Positions 17,638 to 26,849 of a DNA stretch of 64,000 nucleotides are shown piece after piece. Both the position numbers and the translations under genes were made by a program. Positions within the stretch are counted from its first letter, which is position 1; every line of letters starts with the position of its first letter. The notes beneath the pieces were generated by a model, which ran no database searches, was not told the origin of the DNA, and was given only the letters and a program-made list of their open reading frames with translations. Source of the DNA: Haloterrigena turkmenica DSM 5511 (GTDB lineage: Archaea > Halobacteriota > Halobacteria > Halobacteriales > Natrialbaceae); assembly GCF_000025325.1 (NCBI RefSeq), contig NC_013748.1, forward strand, positions 1-64,000, written 5' to 3'.

Positions 17638-17639
17638 CT

Positions 17640-18086
17640 ATGCCAGACCTTCGACGCGCTGGCGGCTACCTCGCGTCAGCGGCAAAAGCCGTCGCCCTCG
17701 CACCGGTCGCACTCGCCCGGTTTGCGGGCCGGCAAGCCTCTGGGACATACCGTAACGTCCGCGGCTTTTTCGGGTGGTTGTCGATCGATAACGCACTCCC
17801 GCCCGCGGTCGCGTCAACGCTCCGGTGGCTCGGCGAGACCGTCCCGAAAGCGCTCGGGCTCGGGTCGTCCTACGAACAGACGGCTGCGGCAGGCGTCCTC
17901 ATCATCGGTGCGATTACGGCGACGATTCTGACGTTCGGACTCACGGCGGCGATCGTCGTCGCGGCGGTTCCGTTCCTGTTGATCGGCTTCGTGCGATTCG
18001 TTCCGCTCGCCAACGGCTACTGGAAGGCTGGCCGCAGTAAGATTCGCGACCGAGACGGGGTGAGTAAACCGAAATGGGATCGCTAA
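17640..18086 (+). CDS. Membrane protein with paired C-terminal helices
   Basis: The 148-aa product has an N-terminal amphipathic region (residues 8-30) and two adjacent strong membrane helices (about 80-120), then a basic tail. It overlaps the next gene by 13 bp. Likely part of the envelope complex encoded here. Confidence 0.72.
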   Translation: MPDLRRAGGYLASAAKAVALAPVALARFAGRQASGTYRNVRGFFGWLSIDNALPPAVASTLRWLGETVPKALGLGSSYEQTAAAGVLIIGAITATILTFGLTAAIVVAAVPFLLIGFVRFVPLANGYWKAGRSKIRDRDGVSKPKWDR

Positions 18087-19048
18087 CCACGCCTCGAGTC
18101 CTGTTCTTGTGTCTGGTCCTCGTGCTCGCGCCGATCGGCGCCACGATGCCGGCGACGGCGAGCACGATGACGATGACCGACGACCAACCAGAGTGTGAGA
18201 CGACGGTCACGCACGACGCGTTCCGAACGGACAACGAGACGGTCACGGCGGCCCAGAACGGCACTGCAACGAGCACGGTCGACAACACCGACGTTTCGGT
18301 CGATACAGACGTCGGGTTCGTTCACCTAAACGCGAAGAATCCGAACGGTTACTGCGTGCGGTATGTCGTCGAGATGAGCCCCGACGTGATTGACCCGGCT
18401 GACCTCGGTCATATCGACGCGAACAACGGCTCGGAGACGGCGACGTGGCGCGCAATTCACGACTTCGACGCCGACGAGACCTACACCGAAGTCGAGTTCG
18501 TCCTCCAGGGCGGCGAAGAAGCGACCTTCGCCCCCTCGAAGCTCCGGGTCACGTCGCTCAAGTGGACCGGCACGGCGAAAAACGCCACAAACGGGTGGCT
18601 GCCACAGGTCGATCTCAGTCTCGGATCGCTCTTCGGCGACGGCGACCTCGAGCAACGACAGTACACGCTATCCGCCGAGAACAACAGCGAAGACAGCGTG
18701 TCGGTCTCGCTGGCCAACGAGAGCCTCGGGAAAGAGGTCTCGGAATATCAGGCGGTCTACCGGACTGACGACGGCCGGTGGACACCAGTCGGCACCGATA
18801 CCGGCGACCCGGTCTACAAATCCGAGTCGGGCGACGGCTCGGTCGTGAACTTCCACTTTAACGACGCCGACGCGGAGGTCGAGTTCACCGCGAATCCGAC
18901 GGCCGTCGACAAAGCGAAACACCAGTACCGCTCGTATCTGAGCGGAATTGATTTCCTCGATGGAATCATGCCCGGTCTCGCTGGTGGCTCGAGCGTCCTA
19001 CAAACACTCTCACTGCCGCTTGTAGCGGAGGTGAAACCGAATCCATGA
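18074..19048 (+). CDS. Secreted beta-rich glycoprotein-like protein
   Basis: The 324-aa product has a Sec-type signal (residues about 8-30, ending in TASTM), a beta-rich ectodomain with many sequons and paired Cys residues, and a weakly hydrophobic C-terminal segment (about 293-318) without a basic tail. The ectodomain strand pattern (YTLSAENNSEDSVSVSL, then a YQAVYRTDDGRWTPVGTDTG-type module) recalls haloarchaeal cell-surface PGF-type proteins. Its 3' end overlaps the next start by 4 bp. Confidence 0.75.
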   Translation: MGSLTTPRVLFLCLVLVLAPIGATMPATASTMTMTDDQPECETTVTHDAFRTDNETVTAAQNGTATSTVDNTDVSVDTDVGFVHLNAKNPNGYCVRYVVEMSPDVIDPADLGHIDANNGSETATWRAIHDFDADETYTEVEFVLQGGEEATFAPSKLRVTSLKWTGTAKNATNGWLPQVDLSLGSLFGDGDLEQRQYTLSAENNSEDSVSVSLANESLGKEVSEYQAVYRTDDGRWTPVGTDTGDPVYKSESGDGSVVNFHFNDADAEVEFTANPTAVDKAKHQYRSYLSGIDFLDGIMPGLAGGSSVLQTLSLPLVAEVKPNP

Positions 19049-19281
19049 ACTGGTTTAACACAATCGTCGCGGTTGGCATCGCTATCATCCTCGTCCCAGC
19101 ACTCCTCGGCGGTGGATGGATCATCGCGTTTGGGTTAGCCCTCGCATGGCTGGCCGTTACGTTCGGCGGTCGGATCGGGCTGGATATCTTCAAGGAACGC
19201 CAGTCCGGTGCAACGGCGGCGAAATACAAGTCTCGAACGCTCTCTCGAGAGCGCGACGACGGCCAACGGTGGGACCGATGA
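19045..19281 (+). CDS. Small two-helix membrane protein
   Basis: The 78-aa product has two near-contiguous hydrophobic helices (about residues 6-24 and 26-45) and a charged, Arg-rich cytoplasmic-type tail. It is coupled by overlap on both sides (ATGA with 18074 and 19278 genes). Unrecognised. Confidence 0.72.
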   Translation: MNWFNTIVAVGIAIILVPALLGGGWIIAFGLALAWLAVTFGGRIGLDIFKERQSGATAAKYKSRTLSRERDDGQRWDR

Positions 19282-19574
19282 ACGGACTCCTCTTCGCCCT
19301 CGTCGCGATCGGGACGGCATTTCTCGTCAGCGGCGAGCTGTACGATCGCCGTGGCGACCAATCGATTACCGTCTCGGCGATTACCGGACTCACGTCGAAC
19401 GTCATCTACTCGGCGGCGGCGATCGGGCTGGTATTGAGTTCCGCGATGGGCGGCAACTACGGCCTCGCCATCGTCGGCGTCCTCCTCTTGATCCTCCTGT
19501 TTTTCCTTGCCCGTGGGAACTTGGAACTCCTAAAGGAAAGCGAGATTCGGGCGAAAATCGCGGGGCAAGCGTGA
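19278..19574 (+). CDS. Small membrane protein
   Basis: The 98-aa product has three hydrophobic segments (about residues 3-20, 36-58 and 62-84) and a charged C-terminal helix. It starts within the previous gene's stop (ATGA). It pairs naturally with the preceding small membrane protein as two parts of one complex. Unrecognised. Confidence 0.7.
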   Translation: MNGLLFALVAIGTAFLVSGELYDRRGDQSITVSAITGLTSNVIYSAAAIGLVLSSAMGGNYGLAIVGVLLLILLFFLARGNLELLKESEIRAKIAGQA

Positions 19575-19675
19575 CTGACGCGACTCGAGACCGTGGCCCC
19601 GGCCCGCCTTTTCTTTGTCGCCGCCGATTGCAGCGAGCTTCCAATCTCCTTGAAATCACGCACACGCTTTGAGAC

Positions 19676-19735
19676 ATGCAACATCACCCGATCCGACTCG
19701 AGAGCAACAGCACTGACCGATCGGAGGTGCCGTAA
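19676..19735 (+). CDS. Possible 19-aa leader peptide
   Basis: A very short frame (ATGCAACATCAC start) ends in TAATG, so that its stop overlaps the next gene's start. A GGAGGTG stretch inside it would serve as a ribosome binding site for that gene. It could be a coupling leader; it could also be chance. Confidence 0.3.
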   Translation: MQHHPIRLESNSTDRSEVP

Positions 19736-19950
19736 TGGCACTCCAAATTACAGGGACCTTCGATAGTCCCTCGGAATCGACACGGCGGGTCTACATCCCG
19801 GCGGATATCGTCACCGACTCGGCGTTCCCCTTCGAGGCGGGCGACCCCTACGTCCTCCGCGTCTCGAGACACGAAGGCTTTGCCGTGACGCCGCCGGATT
19901 CGGCCCGTGAGACAATCGAACTCCCACCGATCGACGAGGACCTACTATGA
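19735..19950 (+). CDS. Small AbrB/SpoVT-like protein (tentative)
   Basis: The 71-aa product is a likely small beta-barrel: RRVYIPADIVTDSAFPFEAG followed by PYVLRVSRHEGF resembles the swapped-hairpin AbrB/SpoVT DNA-binding fold, but the match is by eye only. It has a good upstream GGAGGTG. It overlaps the next gene by 4 bp (ATGA). It may be a regulator of the second half of the block. Confidence 0.55.
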   Translation: MALQITGTFDSPSESTRRVYIPADIVTDSAFPFEAGDPYVLRVSRHEGFAVTPPDSARETIELPPIDEDLL

Positions 19951-20528
19951 GACACACCAGTACGACAGAAGCCCAACAGCGCCGCCAGCGAATCGACAAA
20001 CTGTACGAACACTTCGAGGACGTGGTCGGGCTCATCACTGAGACCGACCTGCAAGACGCCGTGCTCGATTGGATGGACGACGCCGACGAAGTGCCGGCCG
20101 AATCCATCCTGACGCACATCGAGACGATGCTCGCGAACTTCGAAACCGAGTACGAGATGTACGCCACCGACATCAACGGCGCCGACCACTTCCCCGACGA
20201 CTGCTCGGACTGTGAGCACTACGGGATCGCCTGTCCCGTGATTACGAACCGCTACGAAAAGATCGAACGCGACCGACTCCGCGACCGACTTCGCGGGGCC
20301 GGCGAGGACGAAGTGAAACGCGAACTCCGACGCTACGCCGGCCGAAACGGTTGCGAGGCGATGATCGACGAGATCGACGAATGGGAAGGCGACTACCGCG
20401 ACCTCCTCGAGCGGGGCCGGGAGCTTCGCCGCGAGACGTTCCACTACCTCCGGCCCGCCGAAGAGTACGAGTACGCCGAGTCTGAACTCGGCGAGACGAA
20501 CGCCGACGCGATGGAGGGGCGGCCGTGA
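19947..20528 (+). CDS. Helical protein with cysteine motif
   Basis: The 193-aa product is rich in charged helices and has a compact Cys/Asp patch, DDCSDCEHYGIACP (about residues 85-98), which could bind one zinc. A second Cys is near residue 132. No membrane segment. Coupled by ATGA overlap at both ends. Unrecognised; possibly a cytoplasmic coupling factor for the membrane complex that follows. Confidence 0.68.
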   Translation: MRHTSTTEAQQRRQRIDKLYEHFEDVVGLITETDLQDAVLDWMDDADEVPAESILTHIETMLANFETEYEMYATDINGADHFPDDCSDCEHYGIACPVITNRYEKIERDRLRDRLRGAGEDEVKRELRRYAGRNGCEAMIDEIDEWEGDYRDLLERGRELRRETFHYLRPAEEYEYAESELGETNADAMEGRP

Positions 20529-21550
20529 ACTGGAACTACGTTCTCATCGGCGTCGTTGCGATCGCCGTCCTCCTGGTACTCGGCTATCTCATCGAGCGGT
20601 GGGGTGTCTTCGAGGACTCGCGAGCGGCAACCGGCGCCGAACGCGTCGATCGGTCCGCGAACGGCCCCGAAACCCGCCCACGCATCCCGGTTCGGGATAA
20701 GCCCCGCCAACTCCCGACGGAACTCAAGATCATTTCCTTCTGTCTCATCGGGATCTGTGCGATTGTGGCCTTCTACACCTACCAGTTCCTGAAAAACGGT
20801 TCTCCGGCGGAGTTCCAATATACGGCCCAACTCCAGTTCGCTGTTATCGCGTTGATCGGTGTCGGGACCGGCGTCGCCTACCGAGGCCACAAGGACAGTC
20901 ACGTCGGCGAGATTCACGTCATCAACGAGTCGAAAAACGGCGACGTCAACAGCGAGCACACGATTCTCTACGAAAAATCGTCGGCTGAAACAACGAACGG
21001 AAAGATGCTCATCAAGGAACTCCGCGACGAGCGGCTGTTCGGGCTCTTTCGCCGGTACAAGCTCGTTGGCCACGACCGAAACCTTCGGTCGGATCGGCCA
21101 CTCGGCGATATCATCACCCACGAAATCCACTCGGACGCGGTCGAACTCGAGGATGGAAAGTGGGTCATGCGAACGCAGGGCCGAATCACCGTCGACGGCG
21201 GCACCAACAACCCCGCCGATTACCGCTACCACCCACCCGTGAGACTCCCCTACGAGAAAATGGTCAAACAGCAAGAACAGATGCGGAAAAAGGACATTCG
21301 GATGGACTCACTCCGTGCTCAACTCGCGGAGGCACACAGTCAGATCGGCGACCTCGTCCGCGTCCTCGAGAACGGCGAGTACCGCCAGCGCGAGGAACTG
21401 AAAGACGACCTACGAGACATCAAAGACCTCGTTGGCACGTCACAGGAACACGTCACGGTCCAACAGGACCGCGGCCAGAAGCGCCGCCAGGTCAACGGCC
21501 AGCGAGATATCCCATCTCGAGACAACGGCACCGCGGGGGGTGAAGCCTAA
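20525..21550 (+). CDS. Three-helix membrane protein with cytoplasmic coiled coil
   Basis: The 341-aa product has membrane helices at about residues 3-20, 70-90 and 98-116. A soluble middle follows with a FGLFRRYKLVGHDRNL motif. A coiled-coil-prone C-terminal third (about 245-310) is rich in Gln, Arg and Glu. It is probably a membrane-anchored scaffold. It overlaps the genes on both sides. I see no known secretion-family signature, but the shape is like VirB-type or vesicle coat adaptors. Confidence 0.72.
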   Translation: MNWNYVLIGVVAIAVLLVLGYLIERWGVFEDSRAATGAERVDRSANGPETRPRIPVRDKPRQLPTELKIISFCLIGICAIVAFYTYQFLKNGSPAEFQYTAQLQFAVIALIGVGTGVAYRGHKDSHVGEIHVINESKNGDVNSEHTILYEKSSAETTNGKMLIKELRDERLFGLFRRYKLVGHDRNLRSDRPLGDIITHEIHSDAVELEDGKWVMRTQGRITVDGGTNNPADYRYHPPVRLPYEKMVKQQEQMRKKDIRMDSLRAQLAEAHSQIGDLVRVLENGEYRQREELKDDLRDIKDLVGTSQEHVTVQQDRGQKRRQVNGQRDIPSRDNGTAGGEA

Positions 21551-22806
21551 TGCGGCGAGCGTTCGCGTTGCTTGCGGTCTGTCTCGTCCTCCTGAGTGCC
21601 GCCGTGCCGGCCACAGCGGCCGCGGCGACGACGGCCGACGCTGGGGCCGCCGACGCATCGATGCCGGCCTACGCACTCCAAGAGGACAACGAGAGCGACG
21701 CCAACAGCACGCCCGATACCAGCGCACCGACCAGCGCTGAACAGGTGCGGATCAATCCTGCCGGCCCGGACGTCGAGTACCAGTCGACCGAGGTCACCGA
21801 AGAGGATTCGACGTTCAACACGACCGGCGAGTTCGCCTATTTCAGTCTGACCGAACCCGTCGACGCCGTTCGGATCTCCCAATCGAAGGCGGAAGCGCGC
21901 GTACTCGAGGGCGGCCAGACGGTCCAGGTCTCCTACGAGCCCGACGCGGCGCCGCCGGACCAGACCTCGCTGTACACGCTCGAGGTGTTCTTCGAGGACG
22001 GCTCCGAGAAAGACGTCGAGTTGTACGCCAGCGAGACCGACCAGAGCGTCGAAGCCGCGGAACTGAAAGACTGGGAGCCGACCATTGAGACGCTGAAAGA
22101 CAAAGCCGAGGAAAACGGCTACGAGAAAACACCGGAGGGCGCCGAGTCCTATGTGACGTGGGTCGACGATCGTGCCCAGCTCGTCGATGGCTTCCTTACG
22201 GAACTCGCCGCCCAGACGATTGCCTGGGTCATCGCCGGCCTGATGAACCCGCTGAATATCATCATCGGCCTCTCGCTGTTTGCGCTGGCAATGTGGCGGC
22301 GTCGTTCGAAACACGGCGATATCGTCGACGCCCTCTCGAGTATGACCGGGCGGTACGAACAGGAACTCACGAAACTGCGTAACGGCCGGCAGACGGCCAA
22401 ACGCACCGCCGACGACGACAAACTCTCGGAGGTGCCAGCGATCGGCTCGGAAGCGGACTACTACGAGGACGCGTTCGGGACGAAAAGCCCGGCCCAACTC
22501 GCTCACCTTACCGCGACCGGCGAAGCGCGAGCGACCAACGACGGGCTCGAGATGGTCCATCACGGTGTGGACGACCTCAACACCGACGACCTCCATGGGA
22601 CGTGGCTCGAGCCCGTCCTCCGGCATATCCCGAACGAACGGCGAGTCCTGAACCACTTACTTCAGAACATCAAGTACATGGAAACAGAACATAATCTCGG
22701 ATCGAACTACCGAGAGACGCGCAACGAACTCGAGGTTATGCTCGACGACCTCGAGCGCAAGCAAACGCAACTGACCGGCACGCCGGCCGCCGCGGGGGAT
22801 GATTGA
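21550..22806 (+). CDS. Signal-peptide membrane protein, cytoplasmic C-terminal domain
   Basis: The 418-aa product has a cleavable-type signal (residues 1-25, ending AAA), a beta-rich external domain (about 50-170), a membrane helix (about 228-247) with a following RRRSKH stop-transfer, and a helical cytoplasmic domain of about 165 residues. It therefore links the outside to the cytoplasm. It starts at the previous stop (TAATG). A part of the transfer or assembly complex by context. Confidence 0.75.
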   Translation: MRRAFALLAVCLVLLSAAVPATAAAATTADAGAADASMPAYALQEDNESDANSTPDTSAPTSAEQVRINPAGPDVEYQSTEVTEEDSTFNTTGEFAYFSLTEPVDAVRISQSKAEARVLEGGQTVQVSYEPDAAPPDQTSLYTLEVFFEDGSEKDVELYASETDQSVEAAELKDWEPTIETLKDKAEENGYEKTPEGAESYVTWVDDRAQLVDGFLTELAAQTIAWVIAGLMNPLNIIIGLSLFALAMWRRRSKHGDIVDALSSMTGRYEQELTKLRNGRQTAKRTADDDKLSEVPAIGSEADYYEDAFGTKSPAQLAHLTATGEARATNDGLEMVHHGVDDLNTDDLHGTWLEPVLRHIPNERRVLNHLLQNIKYMETEHNLGSNYRETRNELEVMLDDLERKQTQLTGTPAAAGDD

Positions 22807-22808
22807 CG

Positions 22809-24488
22809 ATGGAGATGCCGGATACGCCCGACAACGATCCCGAGGAAACCGATTCTGACGGGGCCAGCGGTGGGGTATGGGCGGCGATTTGTGCCCTCCC
22901 CGGCCGTCTTTGGGCAGTACTGGCGTCGATTCTGGCGACGCTCCTCGTCGGTCTCCGTGGCGTCGGTCGCCGAGTCCGCGGCGTGTGGACGACAGTCCGC
23001 TACCGGGCCACGCAGGCGCTCGTGAGCTTCATCATGGGCTCGCATCCGAACACCTCGCGATTGCTCGCGACGGCAGTCGTCGGCAGCGGCGTCGCCGCTG
23101 GTGTCGGGATCATGGCCGTGGCCGTCAACCAAGCCGAAACGAGTGCGTCCTCCGGCCCGATCGTCCGCTTTGCGCTCGGACTGGCGACGAGTCCGTGGGT
23201 GTGGATTCTCGCAATCGTCCTGTTGTTCCGGCAGGTGCTGTTTTTCGGCGACCGGCTGCTCGCCCGCGTGACCGCAAGCGAGTCGGGATACAGCTACAAG
23301 ACGATTCGCCGACTCGCCGAAGAGGCCAAACGCCCCGACTTAGACCGATGTGAGCGCGTCCTCGTCCAGTCGGGTGACAGCGCCGAACGCATCACCGAGT
23401 GGTGTCTCGACGCCCTCTCGGGCAACGGCCACGACGCACCGACGTTCAACCCGCCCGGTGCCGACGACGACTCGAGCGACGAGACCAACCTCCCACGCCA
23501 GCGGACGGCCGCCGACGAACCGATCGACGTCGATCCGGCCGACGATGACGACGAGCCGGACTTTTGGACGCAACTCCGCTTGTTCCGCCTCGAGTTGGGA
23601 TCGGCGATCGACCTGAACGGGATTCTCTGGCGGTTTCTCGTCCCGGCCGGACTCACGTTCGTCGGCATCATGCTGTGGCTTCGGATCTGGATACAGCCGT
23701 GGGTCCTGCCGGTCGTCGTCGCGGCCGCTGCGTTCGTCGGCGGTGCCTACTACTGGGCCGTCGACCTCCGACATCGCCGCCGCCTCAAGGCGCTGCGTGC
23801 CGAGGAGACCACGACGCAGTGGACCGACCTCGCAATCTTAACGAAGACCGTCGAGGTGCCCGAGACGACGATGTACTACGGCTATCTCGATGGCAAGGTC
23901 TACGCCAGCGAGGACAAACGCGACCTCGCCGAGACACTCGCCGACCGGGCGCTCGACCGACTCGAGGGCCGCCAGCCCGCGCCAGCGATCGAAGAAAAGA
24001 ACGCCTACCTGTTGAAGCGCTATCTCCCCATGCTCGAGGCGTGGGAACAGGAATACGAACGCAAGGCGATCATGGACCAACTCATCGATACGGTCGCCGA
24101 CGCGCCGGAGGGACTGCTCCCACGGGATATTCTGATTGACGAAGTAGTCGAGTACGACCGCCGCTACGTCGCGTTCGGGCTGTTGTTCATCGGCCGCGGC
24201 CGTGACCCCGATCTCGTCCGCGAGGTCTACCAGGACTTAGTCGAGATTCACGCCCTCGCCGAGACGCCGGTGACGGTACAGGACACCGAGACCGGCGGCG
24301 AACGCGAGCTGATCGCTGTCTCGAAGGGTGACGACTCGTTCCCGCCGAACGTCGTGCAACTTCGCGGCGAGTTCTCGAGTCTGTTCGGGAAACAAGCCTT
24401 CCAGACGCGGTACGACGCCCCGGAGATCGACGCGAACACGACACCCGCACCGTTCATCCGACCGGAAACCCGCGAGACTGCCGACTAA
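22809..24488 (+). CDS. Multi-spanning membrane protein with soluble C-terminal domain
   Basis: The 559-aa product has membrane helices at about residues 20-45, 83-105, 116-142 and a strong pair at 275-320, and a soluble C-terminal part of roughly 230 residues with PEGLLPRDILIDEVVEYDR. The ATG at 22809 is chosen over a TTG 6 bp upstream. It lies just before the HerA-like ATPase gene, as membrane anchors or VirB6/VirB8-like parts often do, but homology to them cannot be shown here. Confidence 0.75.
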   Translation: MEMPDTPDNDPEETDSDGASGGVWAAICALPGRLWAVLASILATLLVGLRGVGRRVRGVWTTVRYRATQALVSFIMGSHPNTSRLLATAVVGSGVAAGVGIMAVAVNQAETSASSGPIVRFALGLATSPWVWILAIVLLFRQVLFFGDRLLARVTASESGYSYKTIRRLAEEAKRPDLDRCERVLVQSGDSAERITEWCLDALSGNGHDAPTFNPPGADDDSSDETNLPRQRTAADEPIDVDPADDDDEPDFWTQLRLFRLELGSAIDLNGILWRFLVPAGLTFVGIMLWLRIWIQPWVLPVVVAAAAFVGGAYYWAVDLRHRRRLKALRAEETTTQWTDLAILTKTVEVPETTMYYGYLDGKVYASEDKRDLAETLADRALDRLEGRQPAPAIEEKNAYLLKRYLPMLEAWEQEYERKAIMDQLIDTVADAPEGLLPRDILIDEVVEYDRRYVAFGLLFIGRGRDPDLVREVYQDLVEIHALAETPVTVQDTETGGERELIAVSKGDDSFPPNVVQLRGEFSSLFGKQAFQTRYDAPEIDANTTPAPFIRPETRETAD

Positions 24489-24497
24489 CCCCTACGT

Positions 24498-26849
24498 ATG
24501 AGTTCACAACATCACCTTCACCAACCGAGTGACAACACCGAGACGCGAGTTGCGGTCCGGAACAAGCTCTCGGTCCGGATCGAACGCCAACGGCGTAAAG
24601 AGACGCTGAATACAGAGGCCCATGTCCGCGAGTTAATCCGCGACGCCGAGGGCGCGATCGTCGGCGACGACGAGACTGACCGCCGCGCCGAGGAACTGCT
24701 CGAGGAGTTGCACCTCTATCTGTGGCATGACCCCGAACGAAAGGCACCAACCGACGGCGATACGCTCCCGGCAGACGCTCGGTACCGGTTCAAACAGATT
24801 CACCGCCAATTCCAGGCCGGCCACGATATCGAATCGCGGACATGGTTCGAAACGCTGGTGTCGGTCGCGAAAGGCCTCAACTACGTCGAAGCGTTTACCG
24901 ATCTGACCCAGTACGCACCGGTCCGTCTCGAGACGTTAAACGAACAGGGCCGCCAGGGTAACGTCGAGACGGCGACGCCGATCGGTCGCCGTCGGATCGG
25001 GGCCGACGACGCCGCCGACCTCGAAGACCGAGCCGTCGAGATTACACACTCGTCGTGTGACCACATTCTCGCGGTTGCACTCCCGCGGTCGGGGAAGGAC
25101 TCGACGATCACCAGTATCGGGATGAACCTCTGGAAAGAGCACAACTACTCGTATTTCAGCATTCTCGACGACGGCCGGATGGAGACACCAATGGTCTCGA
25201 TACCCAACGACGAGGATGCGATTCAACGAAATCTCGAGCGGATGGGGCAGGAACCAGAGGCGTTCGACGCCGAGGTGTTCGTCCCGGCGATGGACGGCAT
25301 TCCGTCACACCTCCCGGCGAACTTCAAGCCGTTTACCATCGGGATTGACGACCTCACACCCCATCTGATTCTCCGACTCGCGGGGATTACGAAATCCGAC
25401 GCGAACACGGAACAGCGGATCAAACAGGCACTCGATAAGACCCTCGAGCGCACCGGCGAAGTGACTGAGTTGGTCTCGCGGTTGCAGGTCTACGCGAAGG
25501 AAATGGACGCGACAATCGAGTGGGTCGAGAAAGGCGACGACTCGGTCGAATCCAAAAGCGTTCAATACCACATGGAGGCGGAGGATGCACTAAACAAGGC
25601 CGCCCAGCGGCTTGCTCACCTCGCTGGCGAGGGGCTCGTTGCGTCGCCCAGCGCCGAGACGAACATCGATATGGCCTCTGTCATCGCGAACCAGGAACAG
25701 GCCGCCGTCCTCTGTTGTAACTTTCTCACGCAAGGGCAAGAGGCGCTGAAATACACGATTATGGACCTCTGGTTGCGGTTGATCTATCAGGCCCGAGACG
25801 GTGATATGCGACTCCCGCGTGTCTGCCTCGAGATTCGCGAACTGAAGAACATCGCCCCGAGTAAGCTGGCCGACGTTCGGTACAAAGAGACCATCAAGAC
25901 GCTTCGACAGACCATCTTCTTTATTTCAACACAGGGTGGCAGCCGCCGAATCTTGATGCTTGGCTCGACCCAGAAACTGAACGACGTCTACAAGCCGGTC
26001 CGGTCGAACATGGCGACGAAGATTCTGTTACGACTCGGCGAGGAGGAAATCGAGACGCTGGACCGGTCGTACAATTTCAGTAACGAACAGATGCGACAGC
26101 TCTCCGAGTTCGATATCGGACAGGGGATGATCCTTGCCGGCGGCGAGGCCTACTGGCCGATCGAACTCCGCGGGGCGCCGTGTGGGCTCGGACTCGGCGA
26201 TCGCCATTGGCTCGACCGGTATGGCCTCGCGTGGGGCGCTCGCGTTCGCGAGAGCGAGTACGACGGCTGGCGGACGAAACACGGCGACTGTGCGTACTGG
26301 GTGGATCTAACCGAGAACACGGTCGTCACCGACGGCTCGGTCCCCGAGGTCGGGACGTGGCACCTACTCCCCGAGGACTTCGATGCTGACCTCGAGCCCG
26401 AGGCCGTCGACCAGGAGGCGATCGACGCCGCCCTCGAGCGGCGCCGCGAGTATCCCGTGAAGTCCGACCTCTCACTCGAGCCGACCAGCTTTGGCGACCG
26501 GCAGCGCGACCTCTCCTTACAGCAACAGGACCGAGACACGACGCTCTCGGAGGTGGTCGAACAGCACAACATCCCCGAGGCCGTCGCGCCGTGGCTCTCG
26601 AAAGAAGCGCCGACGCGAGAGCAACTGGTTGCGGCCTGTCGGGCGATCGACGAGCACGACGACCTCGCACGACAGGCGGATATCGCCGAGCATATCGACT
26701 GGTCTCGTAGCAACCTCGCGACGCATCTGAGCAAGAGCGAGAGTCTGAAGAAATGTGTCACGAAAAGCGGCGGCACCTACGAGTTGACGCCGATCGGGAA
26801 GCGAGCGGCAGAGGTCAAATGGAAAGTCGTGATGGAGGAACTGAAATAG
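24498..26849 (+). CDS. HerA/FtsK/VirD4-like P-loop ATPase with C-terminal wHTH
   Basis: The 783-aa product has a P-loop variant LPRSGKDST (Lys200) and a probable Walker B at VCLEIREL (Glu445/Glu448 in place of the usual Asp-Glu). A sensor-like GSTQKLNDVYKP (about 488-499) precedes NMATKILLRLGEEE, the order seen in DNA-pumping HerA-FtsK and T4CP ATPases. A C-terminal winged-helix-like region (about 715-780, RQADIAEHIDWSRSNLATHL) could bind DNA. It follows several membrane protein genes and precedes the MCM-like gene with no gap. I infer a motor that moves DNA across the membrane or into particles. Confidence 0.85.
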   Translation: MSSQHHLHQPSDNTETRVAVRNKLSVRIERQRRKETLNTEAHVRELIRDAEGAIVGDDETDRRAEELLEELHLYLWHDPERKAPTDGDTLPADARYRFKQIHRQFQAGHDIESRTWFETLVSVAKGLNYVEAFTDLTQYAPVRLETLNEQGRQGNVETATPIGRRRIGADDAADLEDRAVEITHSSCDHILAVALPRSGKDSTITSIGMNLWKEHNYSYFSILDDGRMETPMVSIPNDEDAIQRNLERMGQEPEAFDAEVFVPAMDGIPSHLPANFKPFTIGIDDLTPHLILRLAGITKSDANTEQRIKQALDKTLERTGEVTELVSRLQVYAKEMDATIEWVEKGDDSVESKSVQYHMEAEDALNKAAQRLAHLAGEGLVASPSAETNIDMASVIANQEQAAVLCCNFLTQGQEALKYTIMDLWLRLIYQARDGDMRLPRVCLEIRELKNIAPSKLADVRYKETIKTLRQTIFFISTQGGSRRILMLGSTQKLNDVYKPVRSNMATKILLRLGEEEIETLDRSYNFSNEQMRQLSEFDIGQGMILAGGEAYWPIELRGAPCGLGLGDRHWLDRYGLAWGARVRESEYDGWRTKHGDCAYWVDLTENTVVTDGSVPEVGTWHLLPEDFDADLEPEAVDQEAIDAALERRREYPVKSDLSLEPTSFGDRQRDLSLQQQDRDTTLSEVVEQHNIPEAVAPWLSKEAPTREQLVAACRAIDEHDDLARQADIAEHIDWSRSNLATHLSKSESLKKCVTKSGGTYELTPIGKRAAEVKWKVVMEELK

